A stretch of 64,000 nucleotides of DNA from Paracidobacterium acidisoli (GCF_003428625.2 NZ_QVQT02000003.1:310001-374000), one strand, 5' to 3'; positions 28,074 through 38,176 are shown, numbered from the stretch's first letter. The notes: a model not told the origin generated them from the letters alone. Numbers and translations are program-made.

Positions 28074-29318
28074 ATGAGGATTAAAAAAGCAGTGATCCTG
28101 GGGGTATTTGCGGGGCTGTTCGCGGCTCTGCCGGCCACCCACGCCTTTGCGCAGATCAATGCAGGCGAACAGAAGCCCGAGGCCAGCCTGCCCTTCAATA
28201 TGGTTCAGGTAACGACCCTCAATCTGCCCTGGCGGATTGCGTTTCTGCCCGACGGCCGCATGCTGATTACCGAAAAAGTCGGCGCTCTGTGGCTGGTCAC
28301 GCAGCAGGGAGACAAGACGCCTGTGAAGAATGTGCCGGCTGTTCTCTGGAAGGGACAGGGCGGCATGCTGGGTGTCTTTCTGTCGCCCCACTATGCCAAA
28401 GACCACTACATTTATCTCACCTATTCTGAGCCGGGCGACGGCGGTTCGAGCCTGGCGCTGGCGCGCGCTAAGCTGGTGATCGGCCAGGATTCGGCAAGCC
28501 TTGAAGAGCTTGCGGTGATCTGGCGCGATGGCGAGCGGGGCAATGGCGGCCAGTTCGGCGCGCAGGTTGCTTTTTCGCCGGATGGCAAATACCTGTTCCT
28601 CACCGTTGGCGAACGGCAGCGCTTCACGCCGGCCCAGGACCCCAATCAGCCGTTGGGCAAGATTCTGCGTCTGACGCTGGATGGCAAGCCGGCCAAAGGC
28701 AATCCGATGGCAGGAAAGAAAGGCGCTGCCAGCGTGCCTGTAATTGATCCGCCGGCGGATACCGTAGCTGCCCAAACGGCTCCGGTGGTAAGAACGTATA
28801 CCTTCCCCGGTCCGAATCTGACACCGTCCGAGACCTGGACTACCGGCCACCGCACGCCTTATGGTCTGGCCTTTGCGCCCGACGGCCGGCTGTGGGAACT
28901 CGAGCATGGTCCGCGGGGCGGCGACGAGCTGAACCTGATCGAGCCCGGCAAAAATTATGGCTGGCCGCTGGTCTCCTACGGGATGAATTACGATGGCGTG
29001 CCGATCCCCAGTCCGGACACGCGCCCGGATCTGGCGAAGCCCGTCATCTACTGGAAGCCGGTCATCGCGCCGGGCAACCTTGCCTTCTACAACGGCTCAA
29101 TGTTTCCGGAGTGGAAGGGCTCGGCTCTGATCGGCGGTATGGCAACGGAATCGCTTAACCGCATTACTTTCGACGGTCAGGGTGGCGCCAGGCCCGCTGA
29201 GCGCTGGGATGTCGGGCATCGCATTCGCGACGTGGAGGTCGCTCCCGACGGCGCAATATGGCTGCTTGAGGATGCGAAGCCTGGCGGCGTCTTCCGTCTG
29301 ACGCCGAAGGAGCACTAA
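28074..29318 (+). CDS. secreted PQQ-type soluble aldose sugar dehydrogenase
   Basis: About 414 residues with a signal peptide (GVFAGLFAALPATHAFAQ). The glucose/sorbosone dehydrogenase propeller is recognisable: PWRIAFLPDGRMLITEKVG at the start, GHRTPYGLAFAPDGRLWELEHGPRGGDELN and GKNYGWPLVSYG in the core. These are the hallmarks of YliI/Asd-type enzymes that oxidise aldoses to lactones with PQQ in the periplasm. PQQ synthesis genes are not in the window. ATG 28074 follows AGAGGG; open codons upstream give an unconserved basic extension. Confidence 0.92.
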   Translation: MRIKKAVILGVFAGLFAALPATHAFAQINAGEQKPEASLPFNMVQVTTLNLPWRIAFLPDGRMLITEKVGALWLVTQQGDKTPVKNVPAVLWKGQGGMLGVFLSPHYAKDHYIYLTYSEPGDGGSSLALARAKLVIGQDSASLEELAVIWRDGERGNGGQFGAQVAFSPDGKYLFLTVGERQRFTPAQDPNQPLGKILRLTLDGKPAKGNPMAGKKGAASVPVIDPPADTVAAQTAPVVRTYTFPGPNLTPSETWTTGHRTPYGLAFAPDGRLWELEHGPRGGDELNLIEPGKNYGWPLVSYGMNYDGVPIPSPDTRPDLAKPVIYWKPVIAPGNLAFYNGSMFPEWKGSALIGGMATESLNRITFDGQGGARPAERWDVGHRIRDVEVAPDGAIWLLEDAKPGGVFRLTPKEH

Positions 29319-29448
29319 GGCAAAACCGGAGCTGAATCCCTGCCTCTCAGGCCCGCCATCGTATTCCGGTGGCGGGCCTTTCTCGTGCTGCGTCACGCAG
29401 AGAAGCCAGGTGAGGAGCCTGAAACAGGCCCCTGTATGATGGCGATCT

Positions 29449-30159
29449 ATGCAGCACGCGCTGGCTGTCTTTCTGATCGTGATCGTTCCCATCTGGGACG
29501 CCTGGTATACGCGCCGTCTGAGACGCTCGACCGATCCCAACATGAAGGCCCGCGTGTATCTGGTCACGATGGGGTGGGTGTGGGTGGCCTCGGCGCTGGT
29601 CTGGTGGATGGACCGGCCCGGATTTTTCTTCCCGCTGGTCATCCTGAAGCCCAAATGGCTGCCGCAGCAGGATGCACTGGGCGGTCTGCTGGCCGGTATG
29701 TGCGTCGGCTTTACCATCGCGCTGCTGATGCCGGTCATTCTGGCCTGGCGCTCGGAAAAGGCGCGCCGCAGCCTGCGCAGGGCGCTGGAGAATCTCAGCT
29801 TTTTTCTGCCCGTCACGGCAAAGGAGCGCTGGCTCTTCGCCGCCGTCTCGATCACCGCCGGCATCTGCGAGGAGACGCTCTACCGCGGCTTTCTGATCCG
29901 CTACTTCAGCGGTCAGTGGCACCTGGCGCTTGTGGCGTCGGTCATCCTGTCGTCCTGTGTCTTCGGTATCGCGCATGGATATCAGGGAGTGAAGGGCATT
30001 GTTTTGACGGCTATCCTCGGCGGCGTTTTTGCCGTGCTGTATGTGGTGACCGGCGGGCTGCTGTGGCCGATGATCCTGCATGCGCTCGTCGATCTGCGCA
30101 TTCTGATGTTCCCGCCGGCGGTGATGGTGCCTGAAGCTGGCGCCGCCGCAGCACAGTGA
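29449..30159 (+). CDS. CPBP-family intramembrane metalloprotease
   Basis: 236 residues with about seven to eight membrane segments. The three CPBP (CAAX protease/bacteriocin-processing) motifs are present: EETLYRG (EExxxR), FGIAHGYQG (FxxxH) and MILHALVDL (HxxxD-like). The catalytic Glu and His lie in the membrane. Such proteins process peptides or serve as self-immunity factors; the substrate here is unknown. The gene follows the sugar dehydrogenase by 130 bases and precedes mreB. A weak GCCGCCG/CGGCGGC hairpin lies at 30211-30238, without a T tract. Confidence 0.88.
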   Translation: MQHALAVFLIVIVPIWDAWYTRRLRRSTDPNMKARVYLVTMGWVWVASALVWWMDRPGFFFPLVILKPKWLPQQDALGGLLAGMCVGFTIALLMPVILAWRSEKARRSLRRALENLSFFLPVTAKERWLFAAVSITAGICEETLYRGFLIRYFSGQWHLALVASVILSSCVFGIAHGYQGVKGIVLTAILGGVFAVLYVVTGGLLWPMILHALVDLRILMFPPAVMVPEAGAAAAQ

Positions 30160-30276
30160 CTTTAGTGCTGATTTTCTGCAGGAAATTCCACTTTTTGCAC
30201 AGCATCGCCTGCCGCCGAAGCCCGTAATTTCCGGCGGCTTTGCCCTGTTCCTGCCGTTCGCAGGGCTTACAATGAG

Positions 30277-31371
<1,095 letters not shown>

Positions 31372-31434
31372 AGGGAAGGCCTGCCGCTGCGGCAGCGGGC
31401 CGGGAGAGACACACGGAACGTCGCGAGCAGTGCC

Positions 31435-33018
31435 ATGGAATCCTTCCTTAGCCGCTATAAGAACGCCCTGGTGCTGGTGACTGTTCTGCTGGTGCAGGTT
31501 CTGGGCCTGGCAGTACAGGTGCGGCGTCCTGCGTCGGAGGGCCCCGAAGGTAAAGGCGTGCGCCTGATCCGCTACTGGGTGATGAGCCTGATCGCTCCTC
31601 CGGAGCACCTGCTGCACATGACGGGCGGCGGCATTCGCGGCCTGTGGTCGAATTATGTGGATCTGATCCACGTACGCAGAACAAACGCAAAGCTGCAGGA
31701 ACAGATCGACCATCTTCGCATCGAAGAGGCCAGCCTTGCCGAGGATGCACGGCAGGGCCAGCGCCTGCAGGGAATGCTGGGCTTTCGCGAGCGCTACATC
31801 TATCAGACCGTTCCGGCGCAGGTGATCGGTGTCTCGGGCACCGAAGACTCGCACGTGCTGATCATCGACAAGGGATCGAAGGACGGGCTCAAAATCGATA
31901 TGCCGGTGATTACGCCGGATGGCATCGTCGGCAAGACGCGCGAGGTTCTTGCGCACTCCAGCCAGGTGCTTGAGATCTCGGACGCGACCAGCGGCGCGGG
32001 CGTGATTCTGGAGACGACGCGCATTCGCGGAGTGCTGCGGGGCAGCTCATGGGGGCAGCCGCAGATTGTGAACGTCTCGCCCGACGACCGGATCAAAGCA
32101 GGGGAAAAGGTGATTACCAGTGGCGGCGACGCGATCTTTCCGCGCGGCCTTCCCGTGGGCACGGTGGACCGCACGGTCCCCGATCCGGACGGGACGCTGA
32201 TGGATATTCTGATTCATCCCGCAGCCAATCTGTCGCGCCTCGAAGAGGTGCTGGTGGTCACCAGCATGGGCGACCTGGTCCCTGGGCAGACGCAGATCGA
32301 TATCGCGGAGAGCGAGGCGCAGAAGGCCTCCGATATTCTTGCCGAGCGTCTGCCGAGCCGCGCGGACCCCAATGCGCCGCAGGTGCAGGGAGACGATCTG
32401 GCGGATGCCACGGCGGAGGGCGACGTGGCGCGTCCGATCCGTCCGCCGGCAACGCTGCATCCGGACGTCTTTACGCCCGGAAGCACGCCTTCGGCTGCCG
32501 ACATGACACCGGGCGCGAGATTGGGGCACGTTCTCTCCGGCGAAGGACAGCCCGTTCCGGTCAGGAAGACCACTCCCGCAGCGCCGGCATCTGCCTCGTC
32601 TGCGGTGCCCGCAGCGGTGAAGAAGAGCGCTCCGGCTATGCCAGGAGCTGTTTCCGCGGCGCCTCAGCCGGTCCGGCCGGCAGAGAAGGCTCCTCAGCTG
32701 GTGCATGATTACAGCGGTGCGACACCGCCGCAGTACAGCCATCCGGCTGTGCGAACTCCATCGACGGTTGCCGGGCCGGGAACTTCACGTCAGGCGACTC
32801 CACATCCTCCGGGCCAGACCGCTTCCCATCTGAATCCGGCAGCGCCACGAAGCGCCACGTCTGCACCGGCCGCCGGGGAGCATGCGCTTCCGCGCACCAC
32901 GGTGATTGTCGACGGGCCGGACCGCAGCACGCAGAAGCGTAAGCCTGCGCCGCCCGCTCACGCTGCACCGTCAGCGCCGCCGCGACCTGCAGGCGCCGGA
33001 CCGCAGGGGAGGAACTGA
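31435..33018 (+). CDS. mreC: cell-shape protein MreC with long Pro/Ala-rich C-terminal tail
   Basis: 527 residues. A membrane anchor (NALVLVTVLLVQVLGLAVQV) is followed by a coiled coil (about 70-105) and the two beta-barrel MreC core (about 115-285, with VIGVSGTEDSHVLIIDKGSKDGL and VITSGGDAIFPRGLPVGTV). MreC is usually 280-370 residues; here about 235 residues of Pro/Ala/Ser-rich, probably disordered sequence follow in the periplasm. MreC binds PBP2, and two PBP2 genes lie downstream. It is 63 bases after mreB and two bases before mreD. Confidence 0.94.
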   Translation: MESFLSRYKNALVLVTVLLVQVLGLAVQVRRPASEGPEGKGVRLIRYWVMSLIAPPEHLLHMTGGGIRGLWSNYVDLIHVRRTNAKLQEQIDHLRIEEASLAEDARQGQRLQGMLGFRERYIYQTVPAQVIGVSGTEDSHVLIIDKGSKDGLKIDMPVITPDGIVGKTREVLAHSSQVLEISDATSGAGVILETTRIRGVLRGSSWGQPQIVNVSPDDRIKAGEKVITSGGDAIFPRGLPVGTVDRTVPDPDGTLMDILIHPAANLSRLEEVLVVTSMGDLVPGQTQIDIAESEAQKASDILAERLPSRADPNAPQVQGDDLADATAEGDVARPIRPPATLHPDVFTPGSTPSAADMTPGARLGHVLSGEGQPVPVRKTTPAAPASASSAVPAAVKKSAPAMPGAVSAAPQPVRPAEKAPQLVHDYSGATPPQYSHPAVRTPSTVAGPGTSRQATPHPPGQTASHLNPAAPRSATSAPAAGEHALPRTTVIVDGPDRSTQKRKPAPPAHAAPSAPPRPAGAGPQGRN

Positions 33019-33020
33019 TT

Positions 33021-33539
33021 TTGGTCCTCCTTGCTTCCACACGGCGTGAGGCCGATCAGCAGTCGCTTCCTCTGCCCGTAATGCTGCTGGTGCCGCTGGT
33101 GGCGCTGGGGCTGCAGTCGCTCATCACGCTGCATTTTCCGCTCTTCGATGTGGTGGACCTGCCTCTGCTGGTGACGGTTTATTTCGCGATGACGTGGCGG
33201 AATCCGATCAGCGCCACGGTGGCAGGCGCGCTGATCGGCGTGGCGCAGGATGTGCTGACCCAGCATCCGCTGGGTGTCTTCGGCATCGGCAAATCGGTCG
33301 TGGGGTATCTGGCTGCATCGCTCGGCGTGCGCATCGATACGGAGAACCACGGCACGCGGCTGCTGGTCGTGTTTATCTCCACGCTGCTGCACAGCGGCAT
33401 CTTCTGGCTGCTGCAGCATCGCATGCTGGCCCAGCCGCTGGTGTGGAACTGGCTGCGTGAGGTGATTCGCGCGGTGGTGAACGCGCTGGTGGCGCTGATT
33501 CTCTTTGCGCTGCTCGATAAAACGAAGCGGAGGGACTAG
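33021..33539 (+). CDS. mreD: rod-shape membrane protein MreD
   Basis: 172 residues with about five membrane helices (VMLLVPLVALGLQSLITL, LPLLVTVYFAMTW, GALIGVAQDVLT, LLVVFISTLLHSGIFWLL, VVNALVALILFALL). The AGALIGVAQDVLTQHPLGVFGIGKSVVGYLA segment is typical of MreD. It starts at TTG with GGAGG eight bases upstream and two bases after the mreC stop. It is part of the elongasome and links MreBC to PBP2 and RodA. Confidence 0.92.
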   Translation: MVLLASTRREADQQSLPLPVMLLVPLVALGLQSLITLHFPLFDVVDLPLLVTVYFAMTWRNPISATVAGALIGVAQDVLTQHPLGVFGIGKSVVGYLAASLGVRIDTENHGTRLLVVFISTLLHSGIFWLLQHRMLAQPLVWNWLREVIRAVVNALVALILFALLDKTKRRD

Positions 33540-33545
33540 CCGGAC

Positions 33546-35576
33546 GTGCGTATCATCCTCAAAGGTATCCGGCGCCGCCGGCCGGAGCGTTCCGCAGCGG
33601 TGAACCGGGAGGAGAAGGTTCCTCCCGCGAAGCTTATGGTCTTTCAGTATGTGATCGCGGCGGTGATGCTGGTGCTGATCTCGGGGCTGTGGCGGCTGCA
33701 GGTGGTGGGCGCACAGAACTACCGCGAGATGGCGGAGGCGAACCGCATCCGCAAGGTACCGATCCTTGCGCCGCGCGGGAAGATCCTCGACCGCGAAGGA
33801 CGTCTGATCGTCGATAACTATCCGTCGGTCTCCTGTTTTCTGGTGCGCGATCAGGGGCACGATATCGCCGCCGATCTGCCGCTGATTGCACGCGGCCTGC
33901 ACATGACCGTCGATCAGATTCAGGAGATTCTGAAGCGCTACCGCACCGCTCCCAAATTTCAGCCCGTGCCGCTGAAACAGGACATCACGCCCGACGAGCA
34001 GGGATTCATCGAGGCGCATCTCGACGAGCTGCCGGAGCTGGAGACCATCGACGAAGAGCGGCGGCTCTATCCGAACGATGGCTTCGCCGCGCACCTGATC
34101 GGCTATGTCGGCGAGGTCAGCGAAGAGATGCTCGACGATCCGCAGTACGCGGCCTATGAGCCGGGCGATGTGGTGGGCCGCTCCGGCGTCGAGGAATCCT
34201 ACGACGCGATGCTGCGTGGCGTGGACGGGTCCAGAGATGTAATTGTGGACAGCCACGGACGCGAAGTCGGCGTGCTGGGAACGGAGCCGGCGAAGCCCGG
34301 AAAGGACCTGCGGCTGACCATCGATCTCGATATCCAGCGTGCGGCGGAGAACGCGCTTGGTGACCGCAACGGTGCGGTGGTCGCGCTCGATCCGCATACC
34401 GGCGAGATTCTGGCCCTGGTCAGCCGGCCGGTCTTTGATCCGAACAAATTTTCGGTGAAGATCGGACGCGAGGACTGGAACCGTCTCGTCACCGATCCCA
34501 ACCATCCGCTGCTCGACAAGGCCATCCAGGCGCAGCTGGCTCCGGGCTCGACCTTCAAGATCATCATGTCGGTGGCCGGGCTGCAGGAGGGCATTGCGGA
34601 GAACCTGCGAGTCGACTGCCAGGGCGGCGCCACCTTTTACGGGCACTTCTTTGCCTGCGACCGGCGCCACGGCATGGTGGACATTCACAACGCCATCCCG
34701 CTCTCCTGCGACACGTATTACTACACGCTGGCGCAGAAGCTCGGCATCGAGACCATCGCGAAGTATGCGCATGAGCTGGGGATCGGGGAAAAGACAGGCG
34801 TGGACCTGCCGGGCGAGGTCTCCGGCACCATGCCGTCGGAAGAGTGGAAGCTCAGGAACTTTCATGAGAAGTGGTATGCCGGGGAGACGATCTCGGTCGG
34901 CATCGGACAGGGAGCGGTGGCGGCGACACCGATTCAGCTCGCGCGCGCCCTGGGAGGCATCGCATCGGGCGGCGTGCTGAAGCGTCCCCATGTTGTATTT
35001 CCGGGCGAGCTGCCTGCGTATTACCGGCAGGCCGTCCAGGATTCCTATCCCGGCTCGGGCGATGTGACGGTGCCGATCGACGCATCGAACTGGGAGATCA
35101 TTACCGAGGGCATGGCCAGCACCACTGAGGCCGGGGGCACGGCCTTTGCCGCGCATCTCGACGGGATCGATTTCGCCGGAAAGACGGGAACGGCGCAGGT
35201 GGTGAGCCACAGCGCGGGCATGGATAAAATCTCCAGCAGTGTGGCGCAGCGGCCGAATGCATGGTTCGTGGGCATGGCTCCGCGGCGCAATCCCGACATC
35301 GTGGTTGCGGTCCTGTGGCAGCACGGCGGCTGGGGAAATGTCTCCGCGCCCATCGCTGCGAGTGTGATCGAAGCGTATGTGGACAAACAGCGGAGACTGC
35401 ATCACAATCTGGTAGCCGATACCTCAAAGCCGGTAAAAGACGTTATGACGAAACCTGTAGAGATTGGTGCGGTATGGTCGAAGCCGCCCGCGTCTGAGGC
35501 GCCGCGCGGCAGTCCGGTTCCGGCGCTGGCCGCGATCGATGCGGGACACTTCCGGCTGAAGCCTGAAGGGGAGTAG
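33546..35576 (+). CDS. mrdA: penicillin-binding protein 2, first tandem copy
   Basis: 676 residues; class B transpeptidase of the elongasome. One N-terminal membrane helix (VFQYVIAAVMLVLISGLW) is followed by the PBP dimer domain (about 60-240) and the transpeptidase domain. Catalytic Ser335 is in the STFK motif, SCD stands at the SxN position (IPLSCDTYYY) and KTGT starts at Lys546. The start is GTG, six bases after mreD. It is followed five bases on by a close paralogue (33546 and 35582), so the operon encodes two PBP2 proteins. The C-terminal 60 residues are Lys/Pro-rich. Confidence 0.95.
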   Translation: MRIILKGIRRRRPERSAAVNREEKVPPAKLMVFQYVIAAVMLVLISGLWRLQVVGAQNYREMAEANRIRKVPILAPRGKILDREGRLIVDNYPSVSCFLVRDQGHDIAADLPLIARGLHMTVDQIQEILKRYRTAPKFQPVPLKQDITPDEQGFIEAHLDELPELETIDEERRLYPNDGFAAHLIGYVGEVSEEMLDDPQYAAYEPGDVVGRSGVEESYDAMLRGVDGSRDVIVDSHGREVGVLGTEPAKPGKDLRLTIDLDIQRAAENALGDRNGAVVALDPHTGEILALVSRPVFDPNKFSVKIGREDWNRLVTDPNHPLLDKAIQAQLAPGSTFKIIMSVAGLQEGIAENLRVDCQGGATFYGHFFACDRRHGMVDIHNAIPLSCDTYYYTLAQKLGIETIAKYAHELGIGEKTGVDLPGEVSGTMPSEEWKLRNFHEKWYAGETISVGIGQGAVAATPIQLARALGGIASGGVLKRPHVVFPGELPAYYRQAVQDSYPGSGDVTVPIDASNWEIITEGMASTTEAGGTAFAAHLDGIDFAGKTGTAQVVSHSAGMDKISSSVAQRPNAWFVGMAPRRNPDIVVAVLWQHGGWGNVSAPIAASVIEAYVDKQRRLHHNLVADTSKPVKDVMTKPVEIGAVWSKPPASEAPRGSPVPALAAIDAGHFRLKPEGE

Positions 35577-35581
35577 CAAAG

Positions 35582-37600
35582 GTGCGCATCCGACTGAAGC
35601 TGAGCATGCCACGGCGCTGGGCGGTCCGGCGCAGCGAGGTGGCCGGGCGCGGCGAAAAGGTTCCGGCGCTGAAGCTGACGGTCTTTCAGTATGTGATCGC
35701 CGGGGTGATGCTGGTGCTGGTCTCCGGGTTATGGAGACTGCAGGTGGTGGGCGCACAGAACTACCGGGCGCTGGCGCAGGCGAACCGCATTCGCAAGGTG
35801 CCGATCCTTGCGCCGCGCGGAAAGATTCTGGATCGCGAAGGGCGTCTGATCGTCGATAACTACCCGTCGGTCTCCTGTTTTCTGGTGCGCGATCAGGGGC
35901 ACGATATCGCTCCCGACCTGCCGCTGATTGCGCGCGGCCTGCACATGACCGTCGATCAGATCGACGCGGTGCTGAAGAAATACCGTCTCGCCCCGAAGTA
36001 TCAGCCGCTGCCGCTCAGGCAGGACATCACGCCGGACGAGCAGGAGTTCATCGAGGCGCATCGCGACGAGATGCCGGAGCTGGAGACGATCCAGGAGCAG
36101 CGCCGTCTGTATCCGAAAGACGGTTTTGCGGCGCATCTGATCGGCTATGTGGGTGAGGTCAGCGAAGAGATGCTGAACGACCCGCAGTATGCCGCCTATG
36201 AGCCGGGTGATGTAGTGGGCCGCTCGGGCGTCGAGGCCTCCTACGATCAGATACTGCGCGGCACCGACGGCTCCGAGGATGTGGTCGTCGACAGCCATGG
36301 CCGCGAGATGGGTAAGCTGGGCATGGAGCCGGCAAAGCCCGGGCACAGCCTGCGGCTGACGATGGATATCGATATTCAGCGCGCGGCGGAGAATGCGCTT
36401 GGCGACCGCAACGGCGCGGTCATTGCCATGGACCCGCATACGGGGGAGATCCTGGCGCTGGTCAGCCGTCCGACCTTCGATCCGAATGATTTTGCAGTGC
36501 GCATCTCGCGGGATGAGTGGAGCAAGCTGATCAGCGATCCGGAGCATCCGCTGCTGAACAAGGCGATTCAGGCGCAGCTTGCGCCGGGATCGACCTTCAA
36601 GATCATCATGTCGGCCGCGGGACTCGAAGAAGGCGTGGCGCAGACGCTGAACGTGCATTGCTCGGGTGGCGTGAGTTTTTACGGCCATTATCAGCGGTGC
36701 TGGGTGCACGGTGGTCATGGCGAGGTCAACATCACGAAGGGGATTTACCAGTCCTGCGACGTGTTTTTCTACACGCTGGCGGTGCGCCTGGGAATTGAAA
36801 AGATCGCCAAATGGGCGAATGCCTTCGGCATCGGCGTGAAGACCGGCATCGATCTGCCGAATGAGGTCGCCGGCACCATGCCTTCCGAAGAGTGGAAGAT
36901 GAAGAACTTCCATCAGAAGTGGTATCCGGGCGAGGTGACATCGGTCGGCATCGGCCAGGGAGCGGTGACGGCTACTCCGGTGCAGATGATGCGGGCGATT
37001 GCCGGCATCACCTCGGGAGGCGCGCTGAAGCGGCCGCATGTCGTGAACCTGAACGATCCGGAGAACGGGATACCGCAGGATTTCCGGACGGCGCTTGAGG
37101 AGTCGTACTCCGGCAGCGGCGACCGGACCGTTCCGTTTGAGCGCGAGGACTGGGAGACGATCACCGATGCGATGGCCGATGTGACGATGCCCATCGGCAC
37201 CGACCCGAGCGCGCATCTGGAGGGGATCGACTTCGCGGGCAAGACGGGCAGCGCGCAGACCATGAGCAATGCGCTCGCCGCGCGTCTCGGCCATGCACAT
37301 TCGATGCATGACAATGCGTGGTTCGTGGGCGTGGCTCCGCGGAGAAACCCGGATATCGCGGTGTGCGTGCTGTTTGAGGCCGGCGAGCACGGCAAGCTGG
37401 CGGGCCGTCTGGCGGCGCGTGTGATCGAGGCGTATGTGAACAAGCAGCGGCGGCTCCAGCACAACCTGGTGGCTGAGGCTCCGAAGAAGATTGAGGTCAG
37501 CGCCATCTGGTCCATCCCCGGCCTTCCGAACGACGGAAAGCAGAAGCCGGTGATGACGGCGATATATGCAGGTCACTTCATGACAAATGGGAATGAGTGA
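35582..37600 (+). CDS. mrdA: penicillin-binding protein 2, second tandem copy
   Basis: 672 residues, strongly similar to the preceding gene over its whole length, including long identical runs in the N-terminal half (for example VDNYPSVSCFLVRDQGHDIA). Catalytic Ser337 lies in STFK, SCD stands at the SxN position and KTGS starts at Lys554, so it looks active. The copies differ most around the HYQRCWVHGGHGEVN and VVNLNDPENGIPQDF segments and at the C-terminus. GTG 35582 follows GGGGAG, and the spacing to copy one is five bases, so they should be co-translated. It could be a specialised PBP2 for another growth phase or RodA partner. Confidence 0.95.
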   Translation: MRIRLKLSMPRRWAVRRSEVAGRGEKVPALKLTVFQYVIAGVMLVLVSGLWRLQVVGAQNYRALAQANRIRKVPILAPRGKILDREGRLIVDNYPSVSCFLVRDQGHDIAPDLPLIARGLHMTVDQIDAVLKKYRLAPKYQPLPLRQDITPDEQEFIEAHRDEMPELETIQEQRRLYPKDGFAAHLIGYVGEVSEEMLNDPQYAAYEPGDVVGRSGVEASYDQILRGTDGSEDVVVDSHGREMGKLGMEPAKPGHSLRLTMDIDIQRAAENALGDRNGAVIAMDPHTGEILALVSRPTFDPNDFAVRISRDEWSKLISDPEHPLLNKAIQAQLAPGSTFKIIMSAAGLEEGVAQTLNVHCSGGVSFYGHYQRCWVHGGHGEVNITKGIYQSCDVFFYTLAVRLGIEKIAKWANAFGIGVKTGIDLPNEVAGTMPSEEWKMKNFHQKWYPGEVTSVGIGQGAVTATPVQMMRAIAGITSGGALKRPHVVNLNDPENGIPQDFRTALEESYSGSGDRTVPFEREDWETITDAMADVTMPIGTDPSAHLEGIDFAGKTGSAQTMSNALAARLGHAHSMHDNAWFVGVAPRRNPDIAVCVLFEAGEHGKLAGRLAARVIEAYVNKQRRLQHNLVAEAPKKIEVSAIWSIPGLPNDGKQKPVMTAIYAGHFMTNGNE

Positions 37601-37707
37601 CGGGGAAATCGCAGGCTGACCGGCAATCACCGGTAATGATGACGATGATCCGGCCGCGATATACGCTTCATTCGCCACTGGTCTTTGTATTCGCCATATC
37701 GTTTTAT

Positions 37708-37752
37708 TTGTCATCCCGACCGCAGCGCAGCGAAGTGGAGGGATCTGCATTT
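37708..37752 (+). repeat. left REP-like element flanking the GIY-YIG gene
   Basis: Contains TTGTCATCCCGACCG (37708-37722) and GTGGAGGGATCTGCATTT (37735-37752). Both blocks recur perfectly, inverted, in the right element at 38087-38176. The element ends 25 bases before the nuclease start. Confidence 0.85.
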
Positions 37753-37777
37753 ACAAACCTCAATCGTTGCAGGATTC

Positions 37778-38077
37778 ATGAAAGATCGCGAGCACAACTA
37801 TTACGTGTATCTGATGGCAAGCAGGATGCTGGTGCTCTATTGTGGCGTGACCAGCAACATCGGATGCCGAGTGGGCCAGCACAAAGATCATGAAACTCCC
37901 GGTTTCTGTGCGACATACAACTGTGATCGGCTTGTATGGTTTGAGCGTTATCAGTACATCGGGAATGCCATTGCAAGAGAAAAGCAGATCAAAAACTGGC
38001 GCCGGGAGAAGAAGCTTGCGCTGGTGAATGCTGCCAATTCATCGTGGGTTGATCTCAGTGAAGGGTGGTTCGACTGA
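37778..38077 (+). CDS. short GIY-YIG nuclease-domain protein
   Basis: About 99 residues. The GIY-YIG core is YYVYLMASR followed by LYCGVTSN, then Arg in GCRVGQHKD and the AREKQIKNWRREKK helix. The second motif reads YCG instead of YIG, a variant of the small UPF0213/UvrC-N-like group. It ends in SSWVDLSEGWFD. ATG 37778 follows AGGA. The gene is bracketed by inverted REP-like elements and sits between mrdA and rodA in the cell-shape operon. It is presumably a DNA nuclease; a role in spreading the flanking repeats is a hypothesis. Confidence 0.88.
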   Translation: MKDREHNYYVYLMASRMLVLYCGVTSNIGCRVGQHKDHETPGFCATYNCDRLVWFERYQYIGNAIAREKQIKNWRREKKLALVNAANSSWVDLSEGWFD

Positions 38078-38086
38078 AAAAAGAGA

Positions 38087-38176
38087 AAATGCAGATCCCT
38101 CCACTGCGCTTCTCCACCCCATCGCACGAACAACGTGTGCGCCGGGGACCCCGGTTCGCTCCGGTCGGGATGACAA
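38087..38176 (-). repeat. right REP-like element flanking the GIY-YIG gene
   Basis: Inverted counterpart of the left element: AAATGCAGATCCCTCCAC (38087-38104) and CGGTCGGGATGACAA (38162-38176) match its two blocks perfectly. Between them it has about 57 bases, 45 more than the left copy, including the palindrome CCGGGGACCCCGG. It starts ten bases after the nuclease stop. Confidence 0.85.

Noticed and set aside
32958-35405. 815-codon open frame on the minus strand over mreD and mrdA
   Set aside because: Antisense shadow of the clearly conserved mrdA gene in high-GC DNA; the protein is His/Arg/Asp-rich with no domain.
35582-37600. KTGS instead of KTGT as a sign that the second PBP2 is inactive
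   Set aside because: Ser at that position occurs in active PBPs, and the SxxK and SCD motifs are intact.
35729-37750. 673-codon minus-strand frame over the second mrdA
   Set aside because: Same reason: it mirrors the sense codon bias and resembles the antisense frame of the first copy.
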